A program made the translations under genes and the position numbers. From assembly GCA_937951875.1 (NCBI GenBank), contig CALGAN010000009.1:20394-84393 (forward strand): DNA of 64,000 bases, read 5' to 3'. Positions 1 to 14,010 of this stretch are shown here, piece by piece. The notes beneath the pieces were generated by a model. It saw nothing but the letters and a program-made list of their open reading frames with translations. It ran no database searches and had not been told where the DNA came from. Numbering within the stretch: position 1 is the first letter of the stretch; each line of letters opens with the position of its first letter. This DNA comes from an uncultured Alkalilimnicola sp. Its GTDB lineage: Bacteria; Pseudomonadota; Gammaproteobacteria; Nitrococcales; AK92.

Positions 1-464
1 TCGTTGGCGAGCTTGTTGGTGTCCTCGATGCCGGCGCGCACGTCGTAGTAGTTGGCGCTGTAGCTGGACGCCGCCCAGGCATAGCCGTTGTCGATCAGCC
101 ACTGCCGGAGCGACGGGAAGCTAACGGTCAGCTCCTCGCCCTCGCCGGCGTAGCCGTGGGCGTACATGACCAGCATGCCGTTCCAGACGTGCGGCACCTC
201 GATGCGATAGGCCGCTTCGCCGTGAATGCCCCGGTAGCGGCCGTAGAAGGCATCGGTGTCGGCCAGCGGCTTGAAGGCCAGCGTGTAGCCGCGGCTTTGC
301 TCGACCGCTATGAACTTGCGCTCGTCGTGCGGGCGCGCCGCCTCCCCGGGATAGGGCGGATCGTAGGGACGGTCGTCGCTGCCGCCGCAGCCCGCCAGCA
401 GCGCGGCGGCCGTGAAGAGAGCGGTGGACGCAGCGCGCGGCCATTGGCGTCGTTGGTTTTTCAT
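1..464 (-). CDS. Lipoprotein alpha/beta hydrolase, 3' end cut by the window edge
   Basis: The first 154 codons are visible; the rest lies beyond position 1. The N-terminus has a basic start, a hydrophobic stretch and a lipobox (LLAGC near residue 25) followed by GGSDD, so the product should be a lipid-anchored envelope protein. Downstream, the segment MLVMYAHGYAGEG carries the HG oxyanion-type motif of alpha/beta hydrolases, and the following text (SLRQWLIDNGYAWAASSY) fits secreted hydrolases of the prolyl-oligopeptidase/tannase-like kind. Substrate is unknown. The catalytic serine would lie in the missing part. ATG at 464 is the only start that gives an intact signal peptide. It is divergent from the hemolysin III-type gene at 853. 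Confidence 0.75.
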   Translation of the reverse strand, partial: MKNQRRQWPRAASTALFTAAALLAGCGGSDDRPYDPPYPGEAARPHDERKFIAVEQSRGYTLAFKPLADTDAFYGRYRGIHGEAAYRIEVPHVWNGMLVMYAHGYAGEGEELTVSFPSLRQWLIDNGYAWAASSYSANYYDVRAGIEDTNKLAN

Positions 465-852
465 GTGTCGTCTCTGTCCCGGTGTTCGCCGCTCTGGCAT
501 CGAGGGCGCGCGCGGCCGCCGCGGCGCGCCCTCGGCACACGGCCGGCGATTGGCTGGGAGATCGCTTGCGGCCAAAACGGAAACAAATATCGCGACATTA
601 GAAAATGTTTGCAATGAAAAGCTAATCCGCTTGGCCGCGCTTTCGTGCGGAAGTCGCGTGGTGGCGCGGGGAACTAACGAGCGGCGGCGCGGTCTGGGTG
701 CAAACGCGGTGGCGCTTTCCCGGCGCTTGCCGCGATGTAAACTTTTAATTGTATTTTTCATTCCACTTGAGCGGCTCGCGCAGTGCACCCATCCTCTCGA
801 GCGAGTGCTCCGGTTGGTCTTTCGCGGCGCGAGGTCGCATTAGTTACGTTTC
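465..852. other. Divergent intergenic region
   Basis: This 388-bp gap separates the divergent lipoprotein hydrolase and hemolysin III-type gene and should hold both promoters. It has two AT-richer stretches, near 575-625 and near 740-770, against a GC-rich background. A small inverted repeat, ACATT-agaa-AATGT, lies at 595-608 on the hydrolase side. I see no convincing gene and no assignable regulator site. Confidence 0.4.
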
Positions 853-1540
853 ATGGCCGAACCAACCATTTATTCGATCGCGGGTGTCTACGAACCGTTC
901 AGCAGCCTCAGCCATCTGCTGAGCGCCGTCGCCGTGCTGGTGCTGGGCGTGCTGCTGTTGCGCAGCGGCTGGGGGATGGCGCGCCGGGTGGCGACGCTGG
1001 CGGTGTTCGTGCTCAGCGCCGTGTTCCTGCTGAGCATGAGCGGGGTCTACCACCTACTGCCCGCCGGGGCGGCGCGCGACGTGATGCAGCGCCTGGATCA
1101 CGCCGGCATCTTCGCCTTGATCGCCGGCACGTTCACTCCGGTGCACGCCATGGCCTTTCAGGGCTTCGGCCGCTGGGGCGCGGTGGCCGGGATCTGGCTG
1201 ATCGCCGCCACCGCCATCACGGTCAAGACCGTGTTCTTCACCTCCATTCCGGAGTGGGCGAGCCTGATTCTCTATCTGGGATTCGGCTGGCTGGGCCTGG
1301 CGTCCGGCCTGGCGCTGTGGCGCCGCTTCGGCTACCGCTTCATCCGGCCGCTGGTGTGGGGCGCGTTGGCCTATACCCTCGGCGCCGTGGTCGATTTCAC
1401 CCGGTCGGTCACGCTCTGGCCGGGCGTGATCGGCCCGCACGAGCTATTCCACGTTCTGGTGGTGGTAGGGCTGGCGGCGCACACGGCGTTCATCTGGAAA
1501 CTGACCCACCGCGATCGCCGCCAGTCGCCGCGGCCCGCCG

Positions 1541-3274
<1,734 letters not shown>

Positions 3275-3438
3275 CCGACGATTCGGTCCTGTGCTTGCGA
3301 AATGGCCGCTCGCGCGGCCGCGAAGGGCGCTTATGATAGTGGATTACGTCGCCTGCGGCTGCCCCGCCATGCTCGGAACGAATGCCACAGCGGCGGCCGC
3401 CAGCCAATTCCCGTAACACGCGTCTAGGCATTTCCTCC

Positions 3439-4011
3439 ATGAACCGGATCGAACCGACGCTCGGTGACATCGACGATTTCGACCGCCCGCCGGCGCCCAA
3501 GCCGACCCGGAGCGCGGCGCCCTCGCGGCCGCCGCTGGAGTGCCCGCCGGAGGCGCCGACCGTGTTCGGCTTCGCGGGCCGGCTTGGGCCGCTACGTTAT
3601 GTCGCCTGGTCGCTGCTGTTGCTGCTGGCGCTGCCCTGGGGCGCGCTGCTGCTGAGCGGCGTCGGCGTGCGCCTGGTGACGCTGGCCGGCCCCGTGGCGG
3701 CGCCGCTGGCGGCCGGTTTGCTGGTGGCCGCCGCGATCGGCGCCGCGCTGTTCTGGGTGGCGCTGGTGGTGCGCCGGCTGCACGACCTGGACGCCTCCGG
3801 CTGGTGGGCGCTGCTGTTGCTGCTGCCGCCGCTCAACCTGGCGCTGCTGCTGGCTTTGGCTCTGGCGCCCGGCACCCGCGGTCCCAACCGCCATGGCTTT
3901 CCGAACCCGCCCGCCTCCTGGGCGTTGCGCGGCGCGACGGCGCTGTTGCTGCTGGCGCTGCTGGGGTTGCCGGTGGCGCTGTACTGGCTGGAGCCGCTGC
4001 TGCTTGGCTGA
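3439..4011 (+). CDS. DUF805-family membrane protein
   Basis: A 190-residue membrane protein with a proline-rich cytoplasmic N-terminus of about 45 residues and four to five hydrophobic segments. The segment RRLHDLDASGWWALLLLLPPLN near residue 112 is the DUF805 signature (RRLHDxxxSGWW). The family has no established function. I chose ATG 3439; an upstream in-frame ATG at 3382 would add 19 low-complexity residues. No strong Shine-Dalgarno sequence is visible before either. It is followed by a short gene at 4080 on the same strand. Confidence 0.75.
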   Translation: MNRIEPTLGDIDDFDRPPAPKPTRSAAPSRPPLECPPEAPTVFGFAGRLGPLRYVAWSLLLLLALPWGALLLSGVGVRLVTLAGPVAAPLAAGLLVAAAIGAALFWVALVVRRLHDLDASGWWALLLLLPPLNLALLLALALAPGTRGPNRHGFPNPPASWALRGATALLLLALLGLPVALYWLEPLLLG

Positions 4012-4079
4012 GCCCGGCCGATGCGCTCGGCGCCGGCCGCCCCCAGATCGTGGCTGCTCGGTAAAGCAAGGAGTTGCGC

Positions 4080-4346
4080 ATGCGCGTTCGGGTCGAAACC
4101 CGCGTCAACGTGGTCGGCGATCATGAGCCCTGCCGTTTCGCGGTCGGGCCGCAGTGCCTCGAGGTGCGCAACGTGCTGGACCGCTGGCTCAACCCCGATC
4201 ACGGCTACTTCAAGGTCGAGGCGGACGACGGCGCCATCTACATTCTGCGCCGCGACGACCTCGACGGCGTCTGGGAGCTTACCCTCTATCAGAGCCCGCG
4301 CCAGCCGCCGGCGCCGCCGATGCGGGAAATCCGCCGCCCGCAATAG
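4080..4346 (+). CDS. Small conserved-type protein of unknown function
   Basis: An 88-residue protein I do not recognise by name. It reads as an alpha/beta cytoplasmic domain: a strand-rich start (RVRVETRVNVVGDH), a central WLNPDHGYFKVEADDGAIYILRR segment resembling a small beta-barrel or ligand-sensing fold, and a proline-rich tail. It has no signal peptide or membrane segment. The start is well supported: AAGGAG at 4068-4073 lies six bases before ATG 4080. It is 68 bp after the DUF805 gene and could share its transcript. Confidence 0.65.
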   Translation: MRVRVETRVNVVGDHEPCRFAVGPQCLEVRNVLDRWLNPDHGYFKVEADDGAIYILRRDDLDGVWELTLYQSPRQPPAPPMREIRRPQ

Positions 4347-4376
4347 GCCGGGGGCGCCGCTGGCCGGCGCGGCCTT

Positions 4377-4808
4377 CTAGATGGCCGGCGTTTCGGTGCG
4401 GGCCCGCGCCGGCGCGCCCCAGCCGAAGTAGGCGGCGACCGCCGCGGTGACCGCGTGCAGCCAGATGTCGTGACCGTGCAGGGGCACCAGACCGAACAGG
4501 GTGTTGAGCACCGGGAACAGTCCCATGACCGCCAGTATGCCGTAGAGCACGGTCAGTCCGCGGGCGAAGCTCACCGAGCCGTTGAACTCGCGGGCCGCGG
4601 TCATGCCCCAGATGCCGACGCCGAGGTGCACCAAGTTATGGAGGATGTTGACCGGGAAAAGGCCGAATAGCCGGCCGTGGAACGCCTCCATCCGTAAGCT
4701 GCCGACGTGGCTCGGGTCGGGCGCGGTGAGCAAGGCTGGGAAGAAACCGAGGATGCCGGCGATCAGGTACACGATGCCGAGAATCAGCGCGAATCGCTGT
4801 ACCAACAT
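4377..4808 (-). CDS. DUF4383-family membrane protein
   Basis: A 143-residue protein with four hydrophobic segments. The layout MLVQRFALILGIVYLIAGILGF, then a FPVNILHNLVHLGVGIWG segment near residue 50, matches DUF4383 proteins, small four-helix membrane proteins often found near stress genes. The conserved HNxxH pair (HNLVH) is visible. Function is unknown. It converges with the 4080 gene and diverges from the universal stress protein at 5016, so the 4809-5015 gap must hold two promoters. A GGAGAAGG-type ribosome-binding site lies just upstream of the ATG. Confidence 0.8.
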   Translation of the reverse strand: MLVQRFALILGIVYLIAGILGFFPALLTAPDPSHVGSLRMEAFHGRLFGLFPVNILHNLVHLGVGIWGMTAAREFNGSVSFARGLTVLYGILAVMGLFPVLNTLFGLVPLHGHDIWLHAVTAAVAAYFGWGAPARARTETPAI

Positions 4809-5015
4809 GGGCCTTCTCCTTGCTGGGATCGATGATGTCGGGCTCGGCGCCGGCGCGTGGCCGGCGGGAGCCGTCCTGTCGGCGATTTGGGGGTGGCGGG
4901 GACGAAGCGGTAATGGCGGCGCCGAATTTGGGTTGACCGCGGCGGGCGAGCCGGCATCATGGTGGTTTAACCTGCGGGTTGCCGAGCTCTAATGACGATG
5001 GCGGGAGGCCAAGGT

Positions 5016-5852
5016 ATGAAGCGGCTGCTGGTTGCGACTGATCTTACTCCGCGCTCCGAACGGGCCTTGGCCAGGGCGTTGATCGTGGCCCGTTCCATCG
5101 ACGCCGAGGTGCGGGTGCTGCACGTGGTCGATGCCGAACTGCCGGCGGCGCTCGGCGCGCGGCAGCGCGCCGATGCGGAGGAGGAGATCGGGCGGCAGAT
5201 CGCCGCGCTGGGTGGTGAGGATCTCGAACCGCGGATCGAGGTCGTGCTCGGTCATTCGGTGACCAGCGTGGTCGCGGCAGCACAGGCTTGCCGGGCGGAC
5301 CTGCTGGTGCTCGGCGCGCAGCGCCAGAGCCCGCTCAAGGATATATTCGTCGGCGGCATCCCCGAGCGGCTGGTTCGCTTGGCCGCATGCCCGGTGCTGG
5401 TGGTGCGTGATGCGCCCGAAGGGCCGTACCAGCGCATGCTGGCCGCGGTGGACTTTTCCGAGCGTTCGCGGGCGGCGGTGAGTTTCGCCGCCAAGCTGCA
5501 GCCGAAGACGCCGCTCAGCATGCTCTACGTCTACGACATGCCCTACAGCGGTTTGGCCAGTCTGAGCGAGCAGGCCGACGACGCTGCCGACCTGGAGCAG
5601 CGCTTGCACGATCTGCTCGCCCCGGAAAAGCGGGCTTTTCTGGACGCGCTGGGCGCGCTCGGCCGCCGGATTCCGCTGACCGTTCGCGCCGGGCGAGTGC
5701 TGACGGTGCTCGCCGAGGAGATCGCGCGCCAGAACGTCGATCTGCTGGTGGCGGGCACGCACAGCCGCGGTGGCGTGGCGCGGCTGCTGCTCGGCAGCGT
5801 GGCCGGCGAGCTGATCCGCCGGCCGCCCTGCGACGTATTGGTGGTGCCGTAG
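5016..5852 (+). CDS. Tandem-domain universal stress protein
   Basis: A 278-residue protein with two UspA-fold domains, roughly residues 1-135 and 140-278. The C-terminal domain carries the ATP-loop pattern GTHSRGGVARLLLGSVAGEL. The N-terminal domain has the degenerate version GAQRQSPLKDIFVGGIPERL. Such proteins are cytoplasmic stress-survival factors that bind ATP or dimerise. An in-frame ATG at 4992 exists, but GGGAGG at 5002-5007 sits eight bases before ATG 5016, so I use the latter. It is a different protein from the second universal stress protein at 33810. Confidence 0.88.
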   Translation: MKRLLVATDLTPRSERALARALIVARSIDAEVRVLHVVDAELPAALGARQRADAEEEIGRQIAALGGEDLEPRIEVVLGHSVTSVVAAAQACRADLLVLGAQRQSPLKDIFVGGIPERLVRLAACPVLVVRDAPEGPYQRMLAAVDFSERSRAAVSFAAKLQPKTPLSMLYVYDMPYSGLASLSEQADDAADLEQRLHDLLAPEKRAFLDALGALGRRIPLTVRAGRVLTVLAEEIARQNVDLLVAGTHSRGGVARLLLGSVAGELIRRPPCDVLVVP

Positions 5853-5968
5853 GCGTGGGAATGCCAGCGCGTTCCTGATCGGCCGGCGGCTTTTTGCTAT
5901 GGTGCCCGTCGGCACGATCCGGCAGGGTGGCGTCCGGCCGCCCGGCGGGTGACAAATAGAGGATAAGA

Positions 5969-7264
5969 ATGACCGGTTTCGACGAATTGTCCGCGTTGCT
6001 GGACGCCCATGCCTGGTCCTACACGGTGCTGGCGATCGCGCTGCTGTCGTTCGCCGCCTGGGTCGCCGACTGGCTCACCCGCCGCGTGCTGGTGCGCGGG
6101 TTTTACCGCATCGTCAACGCCAAGGCGCAGAGCCAGGAGCGGATGGTCACCGATCATGGCGTGGTGCGGCGCTTGGCCCACGCCGTGCCGGCGGTGGTGC
6201 TGTGGAGCGGCGTGGCGCTGGTGCCGAACCTGCCGGGCGCGGTGGTGACCGTGGTGCGCAACGTCGCCAGCGCCTACATCGTGCTCACCTTGGCGCTGGC
6301 CGTCGGCGCGCTGCTCAACCTGATCAACGACCTCTACCAGCGTCGTCCGGATGCCGCCAGCCGCCCGATCAAGGGCTACCTGCAGGTGCTCAAGATCGCG
6401 ATCTACTCGATCGCCACGATCCTGATGATCGCCGCGCTGATCGACCGCTCGCCGCTGATCCTGCTGTCCGGTCTGGGCGCGATGGCGGCGGTGCTGATGC
6501 TGATCTTCCAGGACACGCTGCTGTCGTTGGTGGCGAGCGTGCAGCTCACCAGCAACGACATGGTGCGGGTCGGCGACTGGATCGAGATGCCGCAGCTCAA
6601 CGCCGACGGCGAGGTGATCGACATCGCCCTGCACACGGTCAAGGTGCAGAACTGGGACAAGACCATCACCACCATCCCCACCAAGCGGCTCATCTCCGAG
6701 TCGTTCAAGAACTGGCGCGGGATGCAGCAGAGCGGCGGGCGGCGGATCAAGCGGGCGATCTACATCGACCAGACCAGCATCCGCTTCCTCAGCGCTGAGG
6801 AGCGCAAGCGCCTGCACCGGTTCATGCTGCTCGACGAGTACCTCACCGCCAAGCAGCGCGAGATCGACGAGTGGAACGCCCGGCTCGCCGAGCGCGGCCG
6901 CGACGAGGTCAACACCCGTCGGGTGACCAACATCGGCACTTTCCGCGCCTACTGCGAGCGCTATCTGCGCAGCCACCCCGGCGTGCACCAGGGCATGACC
7001 ATCATGGTGCGCCAGCTGGCGCCGGGCCCCACCGGCCTGCCGCTGGAGATCTACTGCTTCACCAACAACACCGCCTGGGTCGTCTACGAAGGCATACAGT
7101 CGGACATCTTCGATCACCTGCTGGCGATCATGTCGGAGTTCGGCTTGCGCGTGTTCCAGGAGCCGACCGGCAACGACCTGCGCACCATGCTGGATTGGCA
7201 GCGGAAGCCGGAGCACGGCTCGGACCGCCGCGCCGTTCCCGCGCTCGAGTCGGTGGAGGCGTAG
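5969..7264 (+). CDS. ybdG: MscS-family mechanosensitive channel, YbdG type
   Basis: A 431-residue inner-membrane protein closely resembling E. coli YbdG (mechanosensitive channel of miniconductance). About five transmembrane segments precede the pore-lining helix (LLSGLGAMAAVLMLIFQDTL, near residues 165-185). The cytoplasmic vestibule follows, with GDWIEMPQLNADGEVIDI and the YbdG-type SFKNWRGMQQSGGRR near residue 245. The C-terminal part includes the YbdG-specific insertion rich in charged residues. Expected role: release of solutes on hypo-osmotic shock. Gene symbol is by similarity. Confidence 0.85.
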   Translation: MTGFDELSALLDAHAWSYTVLAIALLSFAAWVADWLTRRVLVRGFYRIVNAKAQSQERMVTDHGVVRRLAHAVPAVVLWSGVALVPNLPGAVVTVVRNVASAYIVLTLALAVGALLNLINDLYQRRPDAASRPIKGYLQVLKIAIYSIATILMIAALIDRSPLILLSGLGAMAAVLMLIFQDTLLSLVASVQLTSNDMVRVGDWIEMPQLNADGEVIDIALHTVKVQNWDKTITTIPTKRLISESFKNWRGMQQSGGRRIKRAIYIDQTSIRFLSAEERKRLHRFMLLDEYLTAKQREIDEWNARLAERGRDEVNTRRVTNIGTFRAYCERYLRSHPGVHQGMTIMVRQLAPGPTGLPLEIYCFTNNTAWVVYEGIQSDIFDHLLAIMSEFGLRVFQEPTGNDLRTMLDWQRKPEHGSDRRAVPALESVEA

Positions 7265-7947
7265 CGGCGAAGCGCGGAACGTGTCATTGTACCGGGCACG
7301 ATCCGTATCATCTTCAGTAGTGAATTCGTCGACGATCTAGCTCGTGACAGCCGCCAGCTCCCGTCAGCTACCGTATGTTCCGTGCCTGCGACGGCTCGGC
7401 GTGATGCTGTTGCTGATCGGGGTGGCGGTGCTGGCGTTGCCCAACCCGGGGCTGGAGCTGTTGCCGGGGTGGGGGGCGGTTGTCGACAATCCACATGGTC
7501 CGTCCGTTCGCAGTTCGCTGCGCGATCAGGCGGGTGGGGGGATCGCTTGTCTCGCCGACATCGAGTCCGGAGGGAAACAGCCGCCGCCGATCGTGCTCGC
7601 GGCGGGACTATGCGTGTTGCGCCGGCGACGTCGGCTGGTATCGTTGCGCCTGCGCTGGCGCCGGCGGCGAGCCGGGCGGCCGCGGAGCGACGCCGGCCGC
7701 CGCGCCGAGCCGCGCGCGCCTCCGTTGCCGTGTCCGCGATGACGAGGGGGCGGTCCGCCGCGGCTAAGCGCTGATCGATGTCGCGCAGCCGGCGGAGGAG
7801 GACGCGAGGCGCCTCGAGGCCCGGGCCGCCGTCATTTCCGTTCACGATCATGGCCCCGCCGTCGTACGGCGCCGCCCAGCGCGGCCTTGTGCGGTCGGCC
7901 TCGAAACGGCCCAGGCCGCGCCTGGTGATGGAAATTCCGGATTTTTG
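7265..7947. other. Long intergenic stretch before the mrp operon, no confident gene
   Basis: This 683-bp region contains open frames on both strands, but none with convincing protein character. A plus-strand frame from GTG 7344 has one hydrophobic run and then turns into arginine-rich low-complexity sequence. A minus-strand frame starting near 7860 has a plausible first 45 residues and then degenerates. It may be a long leader for the mrp operon, a decayed gene, or both. I found no riboswitch-like structure I could name. Confidence 0.4.
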
Positions 7948-10892
<2,945 letters not shown>

Positions 10893-10893
<1 letters not shown>

Positions 10894-11234
10894 TGGAAAT
10901 CATCGTCGCATTGAGCATAGGAGTGCTGAGCGCGTCCGGCGTGTGGCTGCTGCTGCGGCCGCGTACCTTCCAGGTGATCATCGGGCTGTCGCTGCTGTCC
11001 TATGCGGTGAACCTGTTCATCTTCAGCATGGGGCGGCTGCGTAGCGGCGCCGCACCGGTGCTGAGCGGCGCCAGCGGCGACCTCGCGCAGTACACCGATC
11101 CGCTGCCGCAGGCGCTGGTGCTCACCGCCATCGTGATCGGCTTCGCCACCACGGCGCTATTCCTGGTGGTGCTGCTGGCCGCGCGCGGGCTGACCGGCAC
11201 CGACCACGTCGACGGCCGGGAGCCCAAGCCATGA
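10893..11234 (+). CDS. mrpC: Na+/H+ antiporter subunit C
   Basis: A 113-residue protein with three transmembrane helices, homologous to NuoK. The segment GLSLLSYAVNLFIFSMG near residue 30 and DPLPQALVLTAIVIGFATTA near residue 70 are characteristic MrpC sequences. It is required for assembly of the Mrp complex. The ATG at 10893 shares one base with the mrpA stop, and AGGAGG-type sequence lies just upstream inside mrpA, so translational coupling is likely. Confidence 0.95.
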
Positions 11235-12868
11235 GCGGCTGGCTGCAACATCTGGCCATCGTGCCGATCCTGCTGCCGCTGGCGGCCGGGGCGCTGATGC
11301 TGCTGTTCAACGAGCGGCGGCACCAGCTCAAGGCCGGCATCAACCTCACGGCGACCTTGCTGCTGGCTGCGAATGCGCTGGTGCTGCTGGCGGAGGCCGC
11401 CGGAGCGCCGGCCGACGCGGCGGTGGCCGAGGTATACCTGCTGGCCGACTGGGAAGCGCCGTTCGGCATCGTGCTGGTGGTCGATCGCCTGTCGGCGATG
11501 ATGCTGGTGCTGGTGGCCGCCCTGGGGTTGGCGGCGCTGGTGTTCTCGCTGGCACGCTGGCATCGGGCCGGCACCTACTTCCACCCGTTGTTCCAGTTCC
11601 TGCTGATGGGACTCAACGGCGCCTTCCTCACCGGCGACCTGTTCAACCTGTTCGTGTTCTTCGAGGTGCTGCTGGCGGCGTCCTACGGGCTGGCGCTGCA
11701 CGGCTCGGGTTCGCTGCGGGTGAAGGCCGGCCTGCACTACATCGCCATCAACCTGGCCGCCTCGCTGGTGTTCCTGATCGGCGTGGCGCTGATCTACGGC
11801 GTCACCGGCACGCTGAACATGGCGGACCTGGCGGCGCGCGTGCCGACCGTGGTCGGCGGCGACCGCGTGCTGCTGGAGGTTGGCGCGGCGGTGCTGGGTA
11901 TCGCCTTCCTGACCAAGGCCGGCATGTGGCCGCTGTGCTTCTGGCTGCCGACCACCTACGCCGCGGCGGCGGCGCCGGTGGCCGCGCTGTTCGCCGTCCT
12001 GAGCAAGGTCGGCATCTATGCGCTGCTGCGGCTGTGGTTGCTGCTGTTCGGTGCCGATGCCGGCGCCTCGGCGTACTTCGGCGCCGACTGGCTGCTCGTC
12101 GGTGGCCTGCTGACCTTGGGGTTCGGGGCCGTGGGCATGCTGGCCTCGCAGGATCTGGCGCGCATGGCCGGCTACAGCGTGCTGGTGTCGTCCGGCACGC
12201 TGCTGGCGGCGATCGGCAGCGGCGTGCCCGCCGCTACCGCGCCGGCGCTGTATTACATGGTCAGCTCGACCCTGGCGATCGCGGCCTTCTTCCTGCTGAT
12301 CGAGCTGATCGAGCGCGGCCGTCGCGCCGGTGCCGATATCCTGGCGGTGACGCTGGAAGCGTTCGGTGCGGCCGACGTCGAGCCCGAGGAGGACGAGGCC
12401 GGCATGGTGATTCCCGCCACCATGGCGCTGCTGGGCCTGAGTTTCCTGCTGTGCGCGCTGCTGTTGGCCGGGCTGCCGCCGGTCTCCGGGTTCATCGCCA
12501 AGTTCGCGCTGCTGTCGGCGCTGTTCAATTCGGGCGGGCTCGGCGCCGACGGCTCCATCGCCGTGGTGGCCTGGGTACTGCTGGCGGCGCTGCTGCTGTC
12601 GGGGCTGGCGGCGCTTATCGGCATGACGCGCGCCGGCATCCGCGCCTTCTGGGTGCCGGTGGGCAACACCGTGCCGCGGGTGCGCCTGATCGAAATGGCG
12701 CCGGTGGCGGTGCTATTGGCGCTGTGCGTGGCCATTACCGTGCGCGCCGGGCCGGTGATGGCGTACATGCAGGATACCGCCGCGCGCCTGCACGCGCCGG
12801 CGCTGTACGTCGATGACGTGCTGTCCGTCGTTCCGGCCAGGGCCGCGGCCGAGGAGAGCGACCGATGA
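11231..12868 (+). CDS. mrpD: Na+/H+ antiporter subunit D
   Basis: A 545-residue NuoM/N-like subunit with about fourteen membrane helices. It forms part of the proton path of the Mrp complex. Visible marks include LFNLFVFFEVLLAASYGL near residue 137 and the lysine-bearing GIAFLTKAGMWPLCFWLP near residue 220, both conserved in proton-pumping antiporter-like subunits. An acidic loop (ADVEPEEDEAG) lies near residue 380. Its start overlaps the mrpC stop in an ATGA arrangement, consistent with coupled translation. Confidence 0.95.
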   Translation: MSGWLQHLAIVPILLPLAAGALMLLFNERRHQLKAGINLTATLLLAANALVLLAEAAGAPADAAVAEVYLLADWEAPFGIVLVVDRLSAMMLVLVAALGLAALVFSLARWHRAGTYFHPLFQFLLMGLNGAFLTGDLFNLFVFFEVLLAASYGLALHGSGSLRVKAGLHYIAINLAASLVFLIGVALIYGVTGTLNMADLAARVPTVVGGDRVLLEVGAAVLGIAFLTKAGMWPLCFWLPTTYAAAAAPVAALFAVLSKVGIYALLRLWLLLFGADAGASAYFGADWLLVGGLLTLGFGAVGMLASQDLARMAGYSVLVSSGTLLAAIGSGVPAATAPALYYMVSSTLAIAAFFLLIELIERGRRAGADILAVTLEAFGAADVEPEEDEAGMVIPATMALLGLSFLLCALLLAGLPPVSGFIAKFALLSALFNSGGLGADGSIAVVAWVLLAALLLSGLAALIGMTRAGIRAFWVPVGNTVPRVRLIEMAPVAVLLALCVAITVRAGPVMAYMQDTAARLHAPALYVDDVLSVVPARAAAEESDR

Positions 12869-13356
12869 TCCAGCGTTGGCTGCCTTTCCCGCGCATGTTC
12901 GCCTGCATGCTGGCGATGTGGCTGCTGCTCAATCAGTCGCTGGCGCCGGCCCATGTGCTGTTCGGGTTGCTCCTGGCGGTGTACGGATCGAGGCTGCTGG
13001 TGCGGCTGGACATGCCCAACGGCGCGGTGCGCCGGCCGTGGGCGGCGCTGCGGCTGAGCATGCTGGTGCTGATCGACATCATCCGCTCCAACATCGCGGT
13101 CGCGCGCATCATCCTGCGGATAGGCGGGCGGCATAAGACGGCGGGTTTCCTCGAGATCCCGCTTACCATGCGCAATCCCAACGGCCTGGCGACGCTGGCC
13201 TGCATCATCACCGCCACGCCGGGCACCCTGTGGGTCGACTACGACTCCTCGCGCGGCGTGCTGTTGATGCACGTGCTCGATCTGATCGACGAGGAGCAGT
13301 GGATCCGTATCATCAAAGGCCGTTACGAGCGGCTGCTGCTGGAGATCTTCGAATGA
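12865..13356 (+). CDS. mrpE: Na+/H+ antiporter subunit E
   Basis: A 163-residue small membrane subunit of the Mrp complex. Two or three helices lie in the first 70 residues, followed by a cytoplasmic domain containing the conserved ACIITATPGTLWVDYD near residue 110. Family members are needed for full antiport activity. The start overlaps mrpD by four bases (ATGA) and the stop overlaps mrpF the same way. Confidence 0.93.
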   Translation: MIQRWLPFPRMFACMLAMWLLLNQSLAPAHVLFGLLLAVYGSRLLVRLDMPNGAVRRPWAALRLSMLVLIDIIRSNIAVARIILRIGGRHKTAGFLEIPLTMRNPNGLATLACIITATPGTLWVDYDSSRGVLLMHVLDLIDEEQWIRIIKGRYERLLLEIFE

Positions 13357-13634
13357 GTGCCGTCATCGTCCACGGCGCGCTGATCGTGGCGCAGATCATG
13401 CTGGCCCTGGCCATGGGCTGCACGGTCTACCGCATGTTTAAGGGCCCGCGCGCCCAGGATCGGGTGGTGGCGCTGGACGCCCTGTACGTCAACGCCATGC
13501 TGCTGCTGCTGACCTTCGGCATTCGCCAAGGCTCCAACCTGTACTTCGAAGTGGCGCTGGCGATCGCGCTGCTTGGTTTCGTCGGCACGGTGGCGCTGGC
13601 CAAGTTCCTGATGCGGGGCGAGGTGATCGAATGA
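13353..13634 (+). CDS. mrpF: Na+/H+ antiporter subunit F
   Basis: A 93-residue three-helix membrane protein. The sequence YRMFKGPRAQDRVVALDAL near residue 25 is the MrpF/MnhF signature. The translation start (ATG 13353) overlaps mrpE by four bases; a longer in-frame upstream reading is only the shadow of mrpE. It is part of the membrane core of the complex. Confidence 0.93.
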   Translation: MSAVIVHGALIVAQIMLALAMGCTVYRMFKGPRAQDRVVALDALYVNAMLLLLTFGIRQGSNLYFEVALAIALLGFVGTVALAKFLMRGEVIE

Positions 13635-13999
13635 CGCCGCTCGCCGATCTACCGCTGTGGGCGGCGCTGGTCGTCGCCGCGCTGGTGCTGCTCGGCGCCG
13701 GCCTGTGCCTGATAGGCTCGGTAGGGTTGATACGGTTGACCACCTTCTACCAGCGGGTGCACGCGCCGACGCTGGGCACGACCCTGGGCGCCGGCAGCAT
13801 CCTGCTGGCCTCGATGCTCTGCTTCTCGCTGCTGGAATCGCGGCCGGTGCTGCACGAGATCCTGATCGCGGCGTTCGTTACCGTCACCACGCCGGTGACG
13901 CTCATGCTGCTGGTACGTGCCGCCCTCTACCGCGATCGCATCGGCGAAGGCAGCGGCGAGGCGCCGCCGCCGCGCTCGTCGAGCGAGCGCAAGCGCTGA
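13631..13999 (+). CDS. mrpG: Na+/H+ antiporter subunit G, end of mrp operon
   Basis: A 122-residue membrane protein with three helices. It shows the MnhG pattern GLCLIGSVGLIRLTTFYQRVHAPT near residue 20 and the later FVTVTTPVTLMLL. The C-terminal 20 residues are polar. It overlaps mrpF by four bases (ATGA) and ends 11 bp before the stop of a convergent RNA methyltransferase gene, which closes the operon. With MrpAB, C, D, E and F it completes a full Mrp complex for Na+/H+ exchange, pH homeostasis and salt tolerance. Confidence 0.93.
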   Translation: MTPLADLPLWAALVVAALVLLGAGLCLIGSVGLIRLTTFYQRVHAPTLGTTLGAGSILLASMLCFSLLESRPVLHEILIAAFVTVTTPVTLMLLVRAALYRDRIGEGSGEAPPPRSSSERKR

Positions 14000-14010
14000 G
14001 CGGCCCCGCT

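Noticed and set aside
7344..7742. A 132-codon frame with one hydrophobic segment
   Set aside because: After about 45 residues it becomes arginine-rich low-complexity sequence and has no ribosome-binding site, so it was kept only as part of the unexplained gap.
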